From: Erythrobacteraceae bacterium E2-1 Yellow Sea
Lineage (GTDB): Bacteria; Pseudomonadota; Alphaproteobacteria; Sphingomonadales; Sphingomonadaceae
Length of the DNA stretch: 64,000 nt
Direction of reading: 5' to 3'
NCBI GenBank assembly: GCA_014983025.1
Contig: JADCLP010000004.1
Coordinates: forward strand, 62,001-126,000
In this document: positions 1 through 9,532 of the stretch, one piece after another
How positions within the stretch are numbered: the stretch's first letter is position 1
Layout of the letters: the number at the start of each line of letters is the position of its first letter
The notes under the pieces: model-generated
Database searches by the model: none
What the model was told of the DNA's origin: nothing
What the model saw: only the letters and a program-made list of their open reading frames with translations
Made by a program: the position numbers and the translations under genes

Positions 1-674
1 CCAAGAAATGCGTCACGGTCCAGCAGGGTGGCCAACATGGCGAAATCACCATCTTCATCCAGGTCGGGTGCGGGGATGTGGGTGGTGATCAGCTTGAACA
101 GTGGCTGCAGATCGCCGTCGCGTGCTTCCGCGTCTTCGCTAGCAAAGCCTGAGCGACCAGAGGCATAGAGGACAGGGAAGTCGAGCTGCTCGTCATTGGC
201 CTCCAGCGCCACGAACAGATCAAAAACTTCATCCAGCACTTCCGATGCACGGGCATCGTGGCGGTCGATCTTGTTGACCACCACGATTGGCTTCAGGCCC
301 AGGCCCAGGGCCTTGCCAGTGACGAACTTGGTTTGCGGCATCGGCCCTTCGGCAGCATCGACCAGCAGGATAACGCCATCGACCATGCTCAAAATACGCT
401 CAACCTCAGCGCCGAAATCGGCGTGGCCGGGCGTGTCGACGATGTTGATGTGATAGGTTTCATGGCCGCCCTCTGGTGTCCATTCTACGCTGGTGGGCTT
501 GGCCAGAATGGTGATTCCGCGTTCCTTTTCCAGGTCATTGGAATCCATGGCGCGCTCTTCAACGCGTTGATTTTCACGGAAAGTTCCGGATTGACGGAAC
601 AGCTGGTCAACCAGCGTGGTTTTGCCGTGGTCGACGTGGGCGATGATCGCCACGTTGCGGAGCGAATTGGACAT
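1..674 (-). CDS. typA: Translational GTPase TypA/BipA, N-terminal part (cut by window edge)
   Basis: These are the first 224 codons of a ribosome-binding GTPase; the C-terminal part lies outside the window. The reverse-strand protein begins [19 protein letters not shown], so the G1 loop is at residues 12-19. It is followed in order by the RGITI switch, the DTPGH (G3) motif and the NKID (G4) motif. This order and the very short leader before the P-loop fit TypA better than LepA or EF-G. TypA/BipA proteins act on the ribosome and are needed for growth under cold or other stress. The gene is transcribed away from the TonB-dependent receptor gene and shares a 264-base intergenic region with it. 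Confidence 0.93.
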   Translation of the reverse strand, partial: MSNSLRNVAIIAHVDHGKTTLVDQLFRQSGTFRENQRVEERAMDSNDLEKERGITILAKPTSVEWTPEGGHETYHINIVDTPGHADFGAEVERILSMVDGVILLVDAAEGPMPQTKFVTGKALGLGLKPIVVVNKIDRHDARASEVLDEVFDLFVALEANDEQLDFPVLYASGRSGFASEDAEARDGDLQPLFKLITTHIPAPDLDEDGDFAMLATLLDRDAFL

Positions 675-835
675 GAGCTGCTTTCAAAGAGTGGGGCACG
701 CGCATTTGTGCGCTGCAAAATCGGCGCGCGACTAGCGCAAAGCGCCCGAATGAGCAAGCTATCGCGTCGTGAAAAGTAGTGTGGCGATATTACCACAATT
801 AACGTTACGGCAAGTATGCTGATTACCAATGAAAC

Positions 836-864
836 TTGTCGTTTACCATGGTGTGGCATAAAGT
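836..864 (+). promoter_or_regulatory. Candidate sigma-70 promoter of the TonB-dependent receptor gene
   Basis: A TTGTCG hexamer at 836-841 and a TAAAGT hexamer at 859-864 are separated by exactly 17 bases. They lie about 75 bases upstream of the chosen receptor start at 939. A small palindrome, TGTGG-N8-CCACA at 780-797, lies upstream and could bind a regulator. The 264-base stretch between typA and this gene holds no other convincing gene. Confidence 0.4.
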
Positions 865-938
865 TTTCTTGGAGTTCAACTCATTGGGTCGCGATTTGGG
901 GACATGGCCATGAGTTGTGGAGTGAGAGAGGAGAAATC

Positions 939-3551
939 ATGCGCTCAATTTTGACCAGCATAGCTGGGTCACATCGTATCGCTCTGCTGAGCGGTGCGGC
1001 TGCAATTGCCATCACATCGCCGACATATGTTCAGGCACAAGATGCTAGTGAGGAGGCGGAAGCCACGACTAGTTCTTATGACAATGTAATTGTGGTTACC
1101 GCCACCAAGCGTGAAAAAACGCTGCAGGAAACACCAATTTCTGTTTCGGTAACTTCCGGCGCCACGATTGAACAGGCGCAGATCCGCGACATGATTGATC
1201 TGCAGACTGTCAGCCCGTCGCTGCGGGTCAGCCAGCTGCAAAGTTCATCGAACACCACATTTATCATCCGTGGTTTCGGTAATGGTGACAACAACTTCGG
1301 TATTGAGCCGTCGGTAGGCGTCTTTATCGATGGCGTTTTCCGTTCACGCTCTGCCGGATCGCTGAGCGATTTGGCCAATGTGCAACGCATCGAAGTTCTG
1401 CGTGGACCACAGTCGACACTGTTCGGCAAGAATGCATCTGCCGGTGTTATCTCTGTCGTAACGCGCGAACCGCAATTCACTTTCGGGGGGAGCGTTGAAG
1501 CGAGCTATGGCAATTATGATGCCGTGGTGTTGAAAGGCGATCTGACCGGGCCAATCAGCGATACGGTCGCCTTCTCGATCGATGGCAGCTACAACCGTCG
1601 TGACGGTTATGCCCGCATCGTCAATCTGGACAAGGATCTGAGTGATCGCAATCGCTGGGGTGTTCGCGGGCAGTTGCTGTTTGAACCGACGCCTGATCTG
1701 CGTTTCCGCCTGATGGGCGATTACAACAAGATTGATGAAGTATGCTGCACTGTCGGCAATGTTTTGGCCGGGCCAACCACTGCGGCAGTGTTTGCCGTGG
1801 GCGGTGCAATCGATCCAGAAAACCTGTTCAGCTATGACACGTATCTGAACCAGGAACCGATCAACAAGATCAAGAATTATGGTGGATCGCTGCAGGCTGA
1901 CTGGAACGTTGGCGCGCTGACTGTAACCTCCATCACATCCTACCGTGAACTGAACAACTATTTCAGCCAGGATATCGATTTCACCAGCGCCGATGTAGTT
2001 AATGAAATTCGCCAGCAGGACATGCAGACTTTCACGCAGGAATTGCGGATCGCCTCTGACTTTGACGGCCCGCTGAATTTCCTGCTGGGTGGTTATTATT
2101 TTGATGAAAGCATCGACCAAAACAGTGGTGTCAGTGCCGGTGAAGACACGCGGTTGTTCTTTGACCTTTTGGCCAGTGCTGCAGGTGGAAACAACCCATC
2201 AATGCCAGGCACATTCGCATTCGTAGAAGGGGCGCTGGGTCTGCCCAATGGCAGCATCTTCTCTGAAGGTCCGTTGACGGATGAAAACTTCAGCATGAGC
2301 AACGAAAGCTGGTCAATCTTCGGTACGGTGGATTTCGAACCGGTTGATGGCCTGGTCCTGACTGGTGGCTTCAACTACACCAAGGACAAGAAGAATTATG
2401 CGCTTGATCTGATCGCGTTTGACGAACTGGCCAATATCAACATGGTTGATGCCTTTATCGCCGGGCAAATCGGTTCTTCCGATCCGGCAGTGATTGCGGC
2501 CTTTGCTGCCAGCAATCCGGCCACCTTTGGTGCGATTGCCAATGCTGCGATCAATCCCAACGTCAACCCGCTGCTGGGCCTGTCGGCATTCCAGTTCCTG
2601 CTCCCATTCGTCAATCTACCCAATTCCGTGGAAGATGGCCGGACGAGTGACGATGACCTGTCATATACGCTGCGCGCAGCCTATGACGTGAACAGCAACA
2701 TCAACGTCTATCTAAGCTATGCGACGGGTTTTAAGGCCAGTTCGGTCAACCTGTCGCGCGATTCCCGCCCGGCTCTGGGGGATTACATTCCCGGCCCCGG
2801 TGGCAGCCTGATCCTGGCGCCATCATCGCCCATTCGTGACGCAGGTCTGGCTGTGCCCAACCTGTCCACCGGTTCGCGTGTGGCTGGGCCAGAAGATGCC
2901 AAGGTTTGGGAATTTGGCCTGAAGGCACAGTTTGACCGGATCGGTTTCAATCTGGCCCTGTTCGACCAGTCCCTGAAAGGCTTCCAGAGCTTCACCTTCA
3001 CTGGCACCGGCTTCCAGCTGGCCAATGCCGGCGAACAATCGACCAGTGGTTTCGAATTCGACACCACGATCAACCCGGTTGATCCGCTGGTGCTGACTTT
3101 TGCCGTAACCTATCTCAATCCGAAGTATGACAGCTTCACCAATTCGATTGTGGGCGATATCAGCGGGGCAACGCCAGCAGGTATCGCGCCATGGGCCATT
3201 TCAACTTCGGCGACCTATACGCATGATTTTGGCAACAGCGGCACACGTCTGGTTTCACGCATCGATTATTCGCATGAAAGCAAGGCACAGATCGTGCAGG
3301 GCGTTCTGAACTTCGGCGATGATGATGTGGCCAAGGCACTGGCCCGCCTCTACACGCGTGAAGTGAACCTGGTGAATGCATCGATGACCTTGATACTGGA
3401 CAACGGTTTGGAAATCGGTGCCTGGGCGCGTAACCTGCTGAATGACCGTTATATCCACTCGATCCTGCCCAGCGTGGCGCAGGCCGGGTCCATCAGCGGT
3501 TATCCCAGTGCACCGCGCACATATGGCGGTGTGGTTCGTTACAAGTTCTGA
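939..3551 (+). CDS. TonB-dependent outer membrane receptor
   Basis: This is an outer membrane beta-barrel receptor of 870 residues for energy-dependent uptake of an unknown ligand. It has an N-terminal signal peptide ending near VQAQ, then a TonB-box-like segment (IVVTATKRE). A plug domain follows with the typical RGFG, GVFIDGV and RIEVLRGPQ-LFGKNA motifs, and then a long barrel ending in aromatic phenylalanine (VVRYKF), the usual outer-membrane targeting signature. The ATG at 939 is preferred over the upstream in-frame start at 816 because it has a GAGAGGAG ribosome site and begins directly with the signal peptide. Sphingomonads carry many such receptors with mostly unknown substrates, and no neighbouring transport gene identifies this one. 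Confidence 0.93.
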   Translation: MRSILTSIAGSHRIALLSGAAAIAITSPTYVQAQDASEEAEATTSSYDNVIVVTATKREKTLQETPISVSVTSGATIEQAQIRDMIDLQTVSPSLRVSQLQSSSNTTFIIRGFGNGDNNFGIEPSVGVFIDGVFRSRSAGSLSDLANVQRIEVLRGPQSTLFGKNASAGVISVVTREPQFTFGGSVEASYGNYDAVVLKGDLTGPISDTVAFSIDGSYNRRDGYARIVNLDKDLSDRNRWGVRGQLLFEPTPDLRFRLMGDYNKIDEVCCTVGNVLAGPTTAAVFAVGGAIDPENLFSYDTYLNQEPINKIKNYGGSLQADWNVGALTVTSITSYRELNNYFSQDIDFTSADVVNEIRQQDMQTFTQELRIASDFDGPLNFLLGGYYFDESIDQNSGVSAGEDTRLFFDLLASAAGGNNPSMPGTFAFVEGALGLPNGSIFSEGPLTDENFSMSNESWSIFGTVDFEPVDGLVLTGGFNYTKDKKNYALDLIAFDELANINMVDAFIAGQIGSSDPAVIAAFAASNPATFGAIANAAINPNVNPLLGLSAFQFLLPFVNLPNSVEDGRTSDDDLSYTLRAAYDVNSNINVYLSYATGFKASSVNLSRDSRPALGDYIPGPGGSLILAPSSPIRDAGLAVPNLSTGSRVAGPEDAKVWEFGLKAQFDRIGFNLALFDQSLKGFQSFTFTGTGFQLANAGEQSTSGFEFDTTINPVDPLVLTFAVTYLNPKYDSFTNSIVGDISGATPAGIAPWAISTSATYTHDFGNSGTRLVSRIDYSHESKAQIVQGVLNFGDDDVAKALARLYTREVNLVNASMTLILDNGLEIGAWARNLLNDRYIHSILPSVAQAGSISGYPSAPRTYGGVVRYKF

Positions 3552-3579
3552 TCTTGTAACAAGCTAGCAATTGAAAACG

Positions 3580-3606
3580 GGGGTCGGTGTAAACCGGCCC
3601 CTTTTT
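3580..3606 (+). terminator. Intrinsic terminator after the TonB-dependent receptor
   Basis: GGGGTCGGT (3580-3588) pairs over nine positions, with one G-T wobble, with ACCGGCCCC (3593-3601) across a GTAA loop. A run of T residues follows directly (3602-3606). It lies 28 bases after the receptor stop. Confidence 0.88.
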
Positions 3607-3669
3607 CATTGAGTTCTAAGTGTTTTTATGGTGCCTTGGCATTTCGAAAGCCACAGGAGGGGGACTTCG

Positions 3670-4122
3670 ATGGAATATATGTTTTTGCCGTTCAAACGGT
3701 ATTTTGATTTTTCCGGCCGTTCACGGCGCATGGAATACTGGATGTTCACGCTGCTCAATATCATCGTGGTGATGGTATTGGTGTTCATTGTGCTGGGTAC
3801 GGGGGGCTTTGCTTCCGGCCTTGATCCGGCTGCTGGCGATGCCGCCGTACTGGCATCCATGTTCAGTGGTGTTGGCATTCTGATCGGATTGTGGGTGCTG
3901 GCGGTACTGATCCCCAGCATCGCGGTAACGGTGCGCCGCCTGCATGATCGCGATATGTCGGGCTGGTGGTATCTGGCCTTTATCGTAGGTGGCATGATCC
4001 CCTATATCGGTTTCATCGCTTCCATCGCACTTCTGGTGCTGATGGTATTGCCCGGAACACCCGGTCCCAACCGTTTTGGTGAAGATCCCAAGAATCCCAC
4101 CAGCGCAGACGTTTTCGCCTAA
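3670..4122 (+). CDS. DUF805 family inner membrane protein
   Basis: This 150-residue membrane protein matches the DUF805 (YhaH-like) pattern. It starts MEYMFLPFKRYFDFSGRSRR, has a conserved RR-EYW turn and then three to four hydrophobic segments. A central VRRLHDRDMSGWW motif is the hallmark of the family, and the tail is GPNRFGEDP. Biochemical function is unknown for the family. The ATG at 3670 follows AGGAGGGGG with good spacing, so the upstream in-frame ATG at 3628 is not used. Its last four bases overlap the end of the convergent ABC permease gene. Confidence 0.85.
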   Translation: MEYMFLPFKRYFDFSGRSRRMEYWMFTLLNIIVVMVLVFIVLGTGGFASGLDPAAGDAAVLASMFSGVGILIGLWVLAVLIPSIAVTVRRLHDRDMSGWWYLAFIVGGMIPYIGFIASIALLVLMVLPGTPGPNRFGEDPKNPTSADVFA

Positions 4123-6638
4123 AGTTCGCGTAATGCTCTGGCCGGTTTCGCTCTCAACAGGGGGAGCGATCCGGCCATTGCAAATATGATGACCAACGCC
4201 ATCCCGGCGGCCAGAACCCCCAGCACCACGCCCCAGTCTGGCATCCAGTCGAATTCGAACAATTGGGTGATAACAAGCCAGCCCAGCGATGATCCAAGCG
4301 CCAGTGCCACAATGGCCAGTACTCCAGCCAGCAAGCCATATTCCGCCAGTTGCATCAGCATGATCTGGCGCCTGCTGGCACCCAGAATGCGCAGCACAAC
4401 CGTGTCATAAGTACGCGCGGCACGTGCCGCCGCAATCGCGCCCAGCAATACGGCAAGGCCTGCCAGAACAGCCACAGAAGCTGCAGCAAATGTTGCCAGG
4501 CTGACCTGGTTCAATATTGTACGTGCTTCACCCAAAACCTGTCCGATTTCGATCACGGAACTGGATGGCAATTCACGCACCATATTCTGCAACAATGCGG
4601 CCCTTGGCGCGTCATCGGACAGTTCTATCGTTGCGGTTAGATTATGTGGGGCATCATTCAGCGCATTGGGTGTGAACACCAATACGAAGTTGAAGCCCAT
4701 AGTTTCCCATTCCACTTCGCGCAGGCTGGCAACCCGTGCGGTGCGTTCCACGCCCAAAATACCGATGGTTATGTAATCGCCAATTTCAAGGTCGATGGCT
4801 TGGGCAAATTCTGCATCCAGAGATACCAGCGGTTCACCAGCATAGTCTGCACCCCACCATTCCCCTGCAACCAGTCGGCTGCCATCAGGCAGGCTGCTGG
4901 AATACGTCAGGCCGCGCTCTCCGCGCAGTGGCCATGCGCCTTCGGGTATCTCTTCCAGTTCTGATACGCGTTGCATCTGGCCTTTGGGGCCATAGGCCAG
5001 GATGGCGCCGCGCAATGTCGGGACCATACGGATTTGCGCCTGCTGGTCCTGTAACTGCACAATGGTGGCAAAATCGTCTGCCCGATCCCGTGGGATATCC
5101 AGCACGAAATAATCGGGTGCCCGCTCCGGCACACTGCGGGCAATATTGCCGTCAATCGCGCTTTGTATGGCGGCCAGCAGCACGAAGGCTGACAAGCCAA
5201 AACCCAGTGCGGTGACCAATGCAGCGGTTGCACTGCCCGGGCGGTGAAGATTTGCCAGTGCATTGCGTATTAGAGGGTTTGCAGGGCGGGGCAGGGCGGC
5301 AGCCAGCCTTCCAATGCCAATCCCCAGAAGGGTCAACAGAGTAAAACAGGCCGCCGCACCGCCCAGAAACATGGCTGCAAGGCGTGGATTACTGGAAGTG
5401 GTGAGCACCAGCACGCCAATTGCAATCAACCCGCCTGCCACCCATGGCCATGCCTGTCGATTGCGCATCAGTGGTGCAATGCGCGCCTGCATCAGCGCCA
5501 TTGCCGGGAAATTGCGCGCACGGATAATCGGCGTTGCGGTAAAGATCAGCGCCACCAGCAGGCCGAATGTTGCCGCCAGCAGTAAGGCGCCCGGTTCAAT
5601 AATCAGACCGCTTTTGACCGGCAGCAAATCCTGCAAGGCAAAACCCAGCAGCGGCGTGATTGCCACACCCACGATCAACCCCGCCATCGCGCCCACCAGC
5701 GCGGCTGCGCCAATTTGCAGGGCATAGATCCGTGCTATATCAGCGCTGGACGCCCCCAGCACTTTAAGCGTGGCAATGCTGTTGCGGCGCGCCTCAAGAT
5801 AACTGGATACGCCGCCACCAATCCCTATCCCGGCGATCACCAATGCGGCCAGTCCAACCAGTGTCAAAAATTCACCCATCCGCCCGACAAAGCGTTCTGC
5901 ACCTGGTGATGCACGGTCCCTTGTGCGGTAATCAAACCCGCTTTCAGGGAAGCGCGCCTCTAACGCAGACTGCACGTCAGCCGGGGCCTGCGCCTGAGAA
6001 AATGCCACGCGATATTTGGTTTGATAAAGTGATCCGGGTGCAACCAGACCGGCACGGACGGGCAGACTTTCTTCCACGATGATGGTGGGACCAAGCTGAA
6101 AACCTTCGGACAGGCGATCTGGTTCATGGTCAATGATGCCAGCGGCCATCACGCTTGTACTGCCCAGCTGGAAACTGTCCCCCAGCTTGATGCCCAGACG
6201 GTCCAGCGCGCCCTGCGCCAACCATGCCTCGCCAGCAGCAGGTGCACCGACATTGCGGCCATCCTTTAACGTCAACGCGCCATAGAGCGGGTATTGACCG
6301 TCAACCGCCTTCAATTCCACCGGCGCAGCCGCATCGCCAGTGCTGGCCATTGCCTGCATGCGTGTGCCGCCTGACAGTGTGCCATAGGCGGAAAGGGCAG
6401 CTTTTTCGGTATCGTTCAGGCCGCGCTGCCAAACTTCAACCTCCAGATCACCACCCAGCAATTCCTGCCCACGATTGGCCAGTTCGCGTTCGATCGCACC
6501 AGTCAATGTGCCAATGGCGGCAAGGGCGGCAGTGCCCAGAAACAGGCACACCAGCAGCAAGCGCAACCCCTTGAATCGCGCATTCAGATCGCGTCGCGCA
6601 ATCCGCCAGGCGATGCGCCAGGGCAGGGCGCTGGTCAT
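4119..6638 (-). CDS. FtsX-type ABC transporter permease (YbbP-like)
   Basis: This 839-residue inner membrane permease has two FtsX-like units: an N-terminal anchor helix followed by a large periplasmic domain, four-helix blocks near residues 255-390 and 400-490, a second periplasmic domain, and a C-terminal block of three helices. The length and layout match the YbbP family, whose partner ATPase is encoded immediately upstream with a four-base overlap (6635-6638). The neighbouring TesA-like esterase repeats the tesA/ybbA-ybbP arrangement known from Escherichia coli. Such pairs are suggested to act in lipid or lipoprotein handling in the envelope; the substrate is not established. Confidence 0.85.
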   Translation of the reverse strand: MTSALPWRIAWRIARRDLNARFKGLRLLLVCLFLGTAALAAIGTLTGAIERELANRGQELLGGDLEVEVWQRGLNDTEKAALSAYGTLSGGTRMQAMASTGDAAAPVELKAVDGQYPLYGALTLKDGRNVGAPAAGEAWLAQGALDRLGIKLGDSFQLGSTSVMAAGIIDHEPDRLSEGFQLGPTIIVEESLPVRAGLVAPGSLYQTKYRVAFSQAQAPADVQSALEARFPESGFDYRTRDRASPGAERFVGRMGEFLTLVGLAALVIAGIGIGGGVSSYLEARRNSIATLKVLGASSADIARIYALQIGAAALVGAMAGLIVGVAITPLLGFALQDLLPVKSGLIIEPGALLLAATFGLLVALIFTATPIIRARNFPAMALMQARIAPLMRNRQAWPWVAGGLIAIGVLVLTTSSNPRLAAMFLGGAAACFTLLTLLGIGIGRLAAALPRPANPLIRNALANLHRPGSATAALVTALGFGLSAFVLLAAIQSAIDGNIARSVPERAPDYFVLDIPRDRADDFATIVQLQDQQAQIRMVPTLRGAILAYGPKGQMQRVSELEEIPEGAWPLRGERGLTYSSSLPDGSRLVAGEWWGADYAGEPLVSLDAEFAQAIDLEIGDYITIGILGVERTARVASLREVEWETMGFNFVLVFTPNALNDAPHNLTATIELSDDAPRAALLQNMVRELPSSSVIEIGQVLGEARTILNQVSLATFAAASVAVLAGLAVLLGAIAAARAARTYDTVVLRILGASRRQIMLMQLAEYGLLAGVLAIVALALGSSLGWLVITQLFEFDWMPDWGVVLGVLAAGMALVIIFAMAGSLPLLRAKPARALREL

Positions 6639-7327
6639 GCGGTGGCGCTGTCTGACTGAATGCGGCCATCGCCCATGGTGATCACGCGGTCACAACGTGC
6701 CGCCAGTTCTGCATCATGGGTGATGATCAGCAGGGTCGCACCTGTTTCTGCACGACGGGCAAACAGCAGTTTGATAATCTCCTGTCCGGTCGCCGCGTCC
6801 AGATTGCCGGTGGGTTCATCGGCAAAGATCAATGTTGGGCGCGGGGCAATGGCACGCGCAATGGCGACGCGTTGCTGTTCCCCGCCAGAAAGCTGGGTGG
6901 GGTAATGGCCCAGCCGGTGGCCCAGACCAACTGCCTGCAATTCTGCTCTGGCGCGATCTGCCACATCGCTGCCCCCCGCCAGTTCCATCGGTGTGGCTAC
7001 ATTTTCCAGCGCCGTCATGGTCGGCAACAGATGAAATGCCTGCAAGACAATGCCAATGCGGCCACGCCGGGCGCGGGCCAGGTCATCCTCGCCCATGGCG
7101 GTGAAATCCTCGCCCGCAACTATCAGTGCGCCACTGCTGGCTCGTTCCAGACCGGATAGCACCGCCATGAGCGAGCTTTTACCAGAGCCGGATGGGCCGA
7201 GCAGGGCGACGACCTCCCCTGATGCGATGTCGAGGTCAATGCCGCGCAATATCTCCACCTCGGCCCCGGCAGAACCGAGGGAAAGTGTCAGATTGCGGGC
7301 GGATATTGCGAGTTGGGGGCTTGTCAC
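6635..7327 (-). CDS. ABC transporter ATP-binding protein (YbbA/LolD-like)
   Basis: This 230-residue ATPase is the partner of the downstream FtsX-type permease. Walker A GPSGSGKSS is at residues 44-52, the LSGGEQQR signature at 146-153 and Walker B LIFADEPT at 166-173, with a switch histidine in IITHD. I place the start at the GTG at 7327, which begins VTSPQLAIS. The longer reverse-strand reading frame would run through the start of the divergent esterase gene and adds residues without family character. It overlaps the permease start by four bases, so the two are translated as a pair. Confidence 0.85.
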   Translation of the reverse strand: MTSPQLAISARNLTLSLGSAGAEVEILRGIDLDIASGEVVALLGPSGSGKSSLMAVLSGLERASSGALIVAGEDFTAMGEDDLARARRGRIGIVLQAFHLLPTMTALENVATPMELAGGSDVADRARAELQAVGLGHRLGHYPTQLSGGEQQRVAIARAIAPRPTLIFADEPTGNLDAATGQEIIKLLFARRAETGATLLIITHDAELAARCDRVITMGDGRIQSDSATA

Positions 7328-7374
7328 AAACTGTGGTTGGCATAGGCATGGGGCAAGCACAAGGAGGCTGGCAG

Positions 7375-8079
7375 ATGATAAAACGCATTTGGTCGATTGC
7401 TGCGGCATTGATGCTGGCTGCCTGTGGGGCAGACACACCTGCAGATGATCCGGCACAGGCAGGCGCGATTGATCCGAGAGGGGAAGAACAAATCATCCCC
7501 GTGATGGGGCCAGAAGTGCGCGCGCTGGCCTTTGGTAACAGCCTTTTTGCAGGCTATGGTGTCGGGCGCGAAAACTCCTATCCCGCGCAATTGCAATCCG
7601 CCCTGCGTGCGCGGGGTATCAATGCACAAATCACCAATGCGGGCGTTTCGGGGGACACTACGGCGGCGGGTTTGAACCGGCTGAAATTTACACTGGATGC
7701 GCTGGACCGGAAGCCCGATTTGTTCATTCTGGAGCTGGGGGGGAATGATCTGTTGCGCGGCCTATCCCCCGCTGAAACGCGCAGCAATCTGGCGGCTATG
7801 CTGGATGAGGTTAAAGCACGGGACATCCCGGTTTTGATCATGGGGATGCGCTCGCCCCCTAATTATGGGCCCGAATATCAGGCGCAATTCGATACTCTCT
7901 ATGCCGATCTGGCGCGTGAATATAATGCGCAACTGATCCCCTTCTGGCTGGAGGCGATCTATCAGGATCAAAGCCTTTTCCAGGCGGATCGTATTCACCC
8001 GACTGAGGAGGGGATTGGCCAATTGGTCACTGCAACGGTGGATCAGGTGGCCAAGGCCTTGCCTGATAAGGTCAGCTAG
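7375..8079 (+). CDS. tesA: TesA-like SGNH-family esterase/thioesterase lipoprotein
   Basis: This is a 234-residue secreted hydrolase of the SGNH/GDSL fold, the arylesterase or thioesterase I group. Block I reads GNSLFAG (54-60) with the nucleophile Ser56, block II includes GDTTAAG, block III is GGNDLLRG (122-129), and block V DRIHPTEEG gives Asp205 and His208. The N-terminus is a signal peptide with a lipobox (LMLAAC), so it is probably membrane-anchored. The ATG at 7375 follows AAGGAGG. The aspartate of the GDSL box is asparagine here; that residue is not part of the catalytic set. It is divergent from the YbbA/YbbP pair and overlaps the end of recF by four bases. Confidence 0.85.
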   Translation: MIKRIWSIAAALMLAACGADTPADDPAQAGAIDPRGEEQIIPVMGPEVRALAFGNSLFAGYGVGRENSYPAQLQSALRARGINAQITNAGVSGDTTAAGLNRLKFTLDALDRKPDLFILELGGNDLLRGLSPAETRSNLAAMLDEVKARDIPVLIMGMRSPPNYGPEYQAQFDTLYADLAREYNAQLIPFWLEAIYQDQSLFQADRIHPTEEGIGQLVTATVDQVAKALPDKVS

Positions 8080-9152
8080 ATCCGCTCAACCGTTCCGGCA
8101 GATACGCGCCACACGGCTGATTCTGCAGCGATGTCTTCAAAGGGCGCGAGTTCGGTGCCCGTCATCCACACCTGTGCGCGGCCTTGTCGCAAGCGATCAA
8201 ACAAGGCGGCACGGCGGACCGGGTCAAGATGTGCAGCAACCTCGTCCAGCAATAACAGGCCTGGGCGTCCTTCTGCTGCCAATGTCGAATGCGCCAGCGT
8301 AATGGCGATCAGCATGGCTTTCTGTTCGCCGGTGGAACATAGCGCAGCAGACTGTCCGCTGCCCGCCATCACCACTTCCAACTCATCACGTTGCGGGCCG
8401 GTAAGGGCACGGCCTGCCGCCCTGTCTCGCCCGCGATTGCGGCGCAATTCCTGGCGCAGGGGTTCCAATTCGGTCGGTCCGCCTGCTCGATATGTCAGCA
8501 CAGGCCGGGCAAAGGGGGTGCGGGGCAGGGTAGAAAGTTCATCTGCAAGCGCCGCGACCAGTGCAGCGCGCCCTGCCGCCACTGCCGCACCATGTTCGGC
8601 CAATTGCGCCTCTATGGCATCCAGCCAGCGATCATCTGCGCCGGTATCGAGCAATTTGTTGCGTTCTCTTAGCGCTGCTTCCAACCGCGATGCGTTGCGC
8701 GCATGGGCCGGCTCCACTGCCAACGCCATGCGATCCATATAGCGTCTGCGTGCACCCGCGCTGTCGGTAAACAGCCCGTCCATTGCCGGGGTCAGCCAAG
8801 CAAGGGCAAGCCATTCGGACAGATCGCTGGCCGCGCCATCTGCACCATTAATGCGCACCAGCCGCCGCGATGGGCGATCGGCTTCGATATATGTACCCAG
8901 TCGCGCACTTTCGTGCCCCTGTTCGCGCAGGCTGGCACCAATCTGGAAACTGCCACCACCTTCTGTCCCAGCCATATCAACCAGCGCAGCGCGGCGCAGG
9001 CCACGTCCGGGGGAAAGCAACGATAATGCTTCCAATATATTGGTTTTTCCTGCCCCATTTTCCCCGACCAGCAGGTTGAATTTCTGCGTTCCGGCCAGGT
9101 CGCTGGCACGGTGATTGCGAAAATGGGCAAGGGTGATGCGGTCAAGCGCCAT
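8076..9152 (-). CDS. recF: DNA replication/repair protein RecF
   Basis: This 358-residue SMC-like ATPase loads RecA at gaps during recombinational repair. The start MALDRITLAHFRNH is typical. Walker A GENGAGKTN lies at residues 30-38, the CSTGEQKAML signature is in the C-terminal third, and Walker B GLLLLDEVAAHLD follows. The length is normal for RecF. It stands alone, not beside dnaN, and is convergent with the esterase gene. Upstream is the 225-base region that carries the microprotein promoter on the opposite strand. Confidence 0.95.
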   Translation of the reverse strand: MALDRITLAHFRNHRASDLAGTQKFNLLVGENGAGKTNILEALSLLSPGRGLRRAALVDMAGTEGGGSFQIGASLREQGHESARLGTYIEADRPSRRLVRINGADGAASDLSEWLALAWLTPAMDGLFTDSAGARRRYMDRMALAVEPAHARNASRLEAALRERNKLLDTGADDRWLDAIEAQLAEHGAAVAAGRAALVAALADELSTLPRTPFARPVLTYRAGGPTELEPLRQELRRNRGRDRAAGRALTGPQRDELEVVMAGSGQSAALCSTGEQKAMLIAITLAHSTLAAEGRPGLLLLDEVAAHLDPVRRAALFDRLRQGRAQVWMTGTELAPFEDIAAESAVWRVSAGTVERI

Positions 9153-9304
9153 GGGTTGACCGACCTAGCTTTGACAAAGTCGTTTCGCCACGAAAAACAG
9201 TCATTTCCAAATATTGGTAAAAATTCCCAACCTTTCGGATTGATGAATGCTGCGTTGCATGCGTGAAAGCAGAAAAACCACAGAATTCCGCCACTTTTCA
9301 AAAC

Positions 9305-9320
9305 TGGCACGCCACATGCA
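9305..9320 (+). promoter_or_regulatory. Candidate sigma-54 (-24/-12) promoter of the microprotein-PspC unit
   Basis: The string TGGCACGCCACATGCA matches the sigma-54 consensus TGGCACG-N4-TTGCA with one mismatch (ATGC for TTGC). The invariant GG (9306-9307) and GC (9318-9319) doublets are separated by exactly 10 bases, as required. It points towards the two microprotein genes and would start transcription near 9331, about 47 bases before the first ATG. The link to sigma-54 is by sequence only. Confidence 0.5.
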
Positions 9321-9377
9321 GCTATCTGAGCATCGGGTGGGCAAGGCTCACCAACAGTAACAGAATAGGAAAAAACC

Positions 9378-9497
9378 ATGTTTGCAATTTCTGACACTTC
9401 GGGCCGCTTCTTCGCTGCCCTATCTGCCATCGCCATTTCGGCCGTGTTCATGGCCACTGCGATTATCCCTGCCAGCCCCGCTGGTATTCTGGCCTGA
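9378..9497 (+). CDS. 39-residue hydrophobic microprotein A (tandem paralog)
   Basis: This short reading frame encodes 39 residues, starting MFAISDTSGRFFAALSAI and ending PASPAGILA. Residues 10-30 form one hydrophobic segment that could be a membrane helix or a signal-like anchor. An AGGA box sits seven bases before the ATG. Its reality is supported by a second tandem copy 35 bases downstream that keeps the same length, the R-F-A-A core, the SAV-x-x-ATAI-x-PA-x-P stretch and the GILA end. I do not recognise a named family. It probably forms one transcript with the PspC-domain gene. Confidence 0.7.
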   Translation: MFAISDTSGRFFAALSAIAISAVFMATAIIPASPAGILA

Positions 9498-9532
9498 TCG
9501 ACACTGAAATTTCGAAAAAAAGGAGTTTTAAG

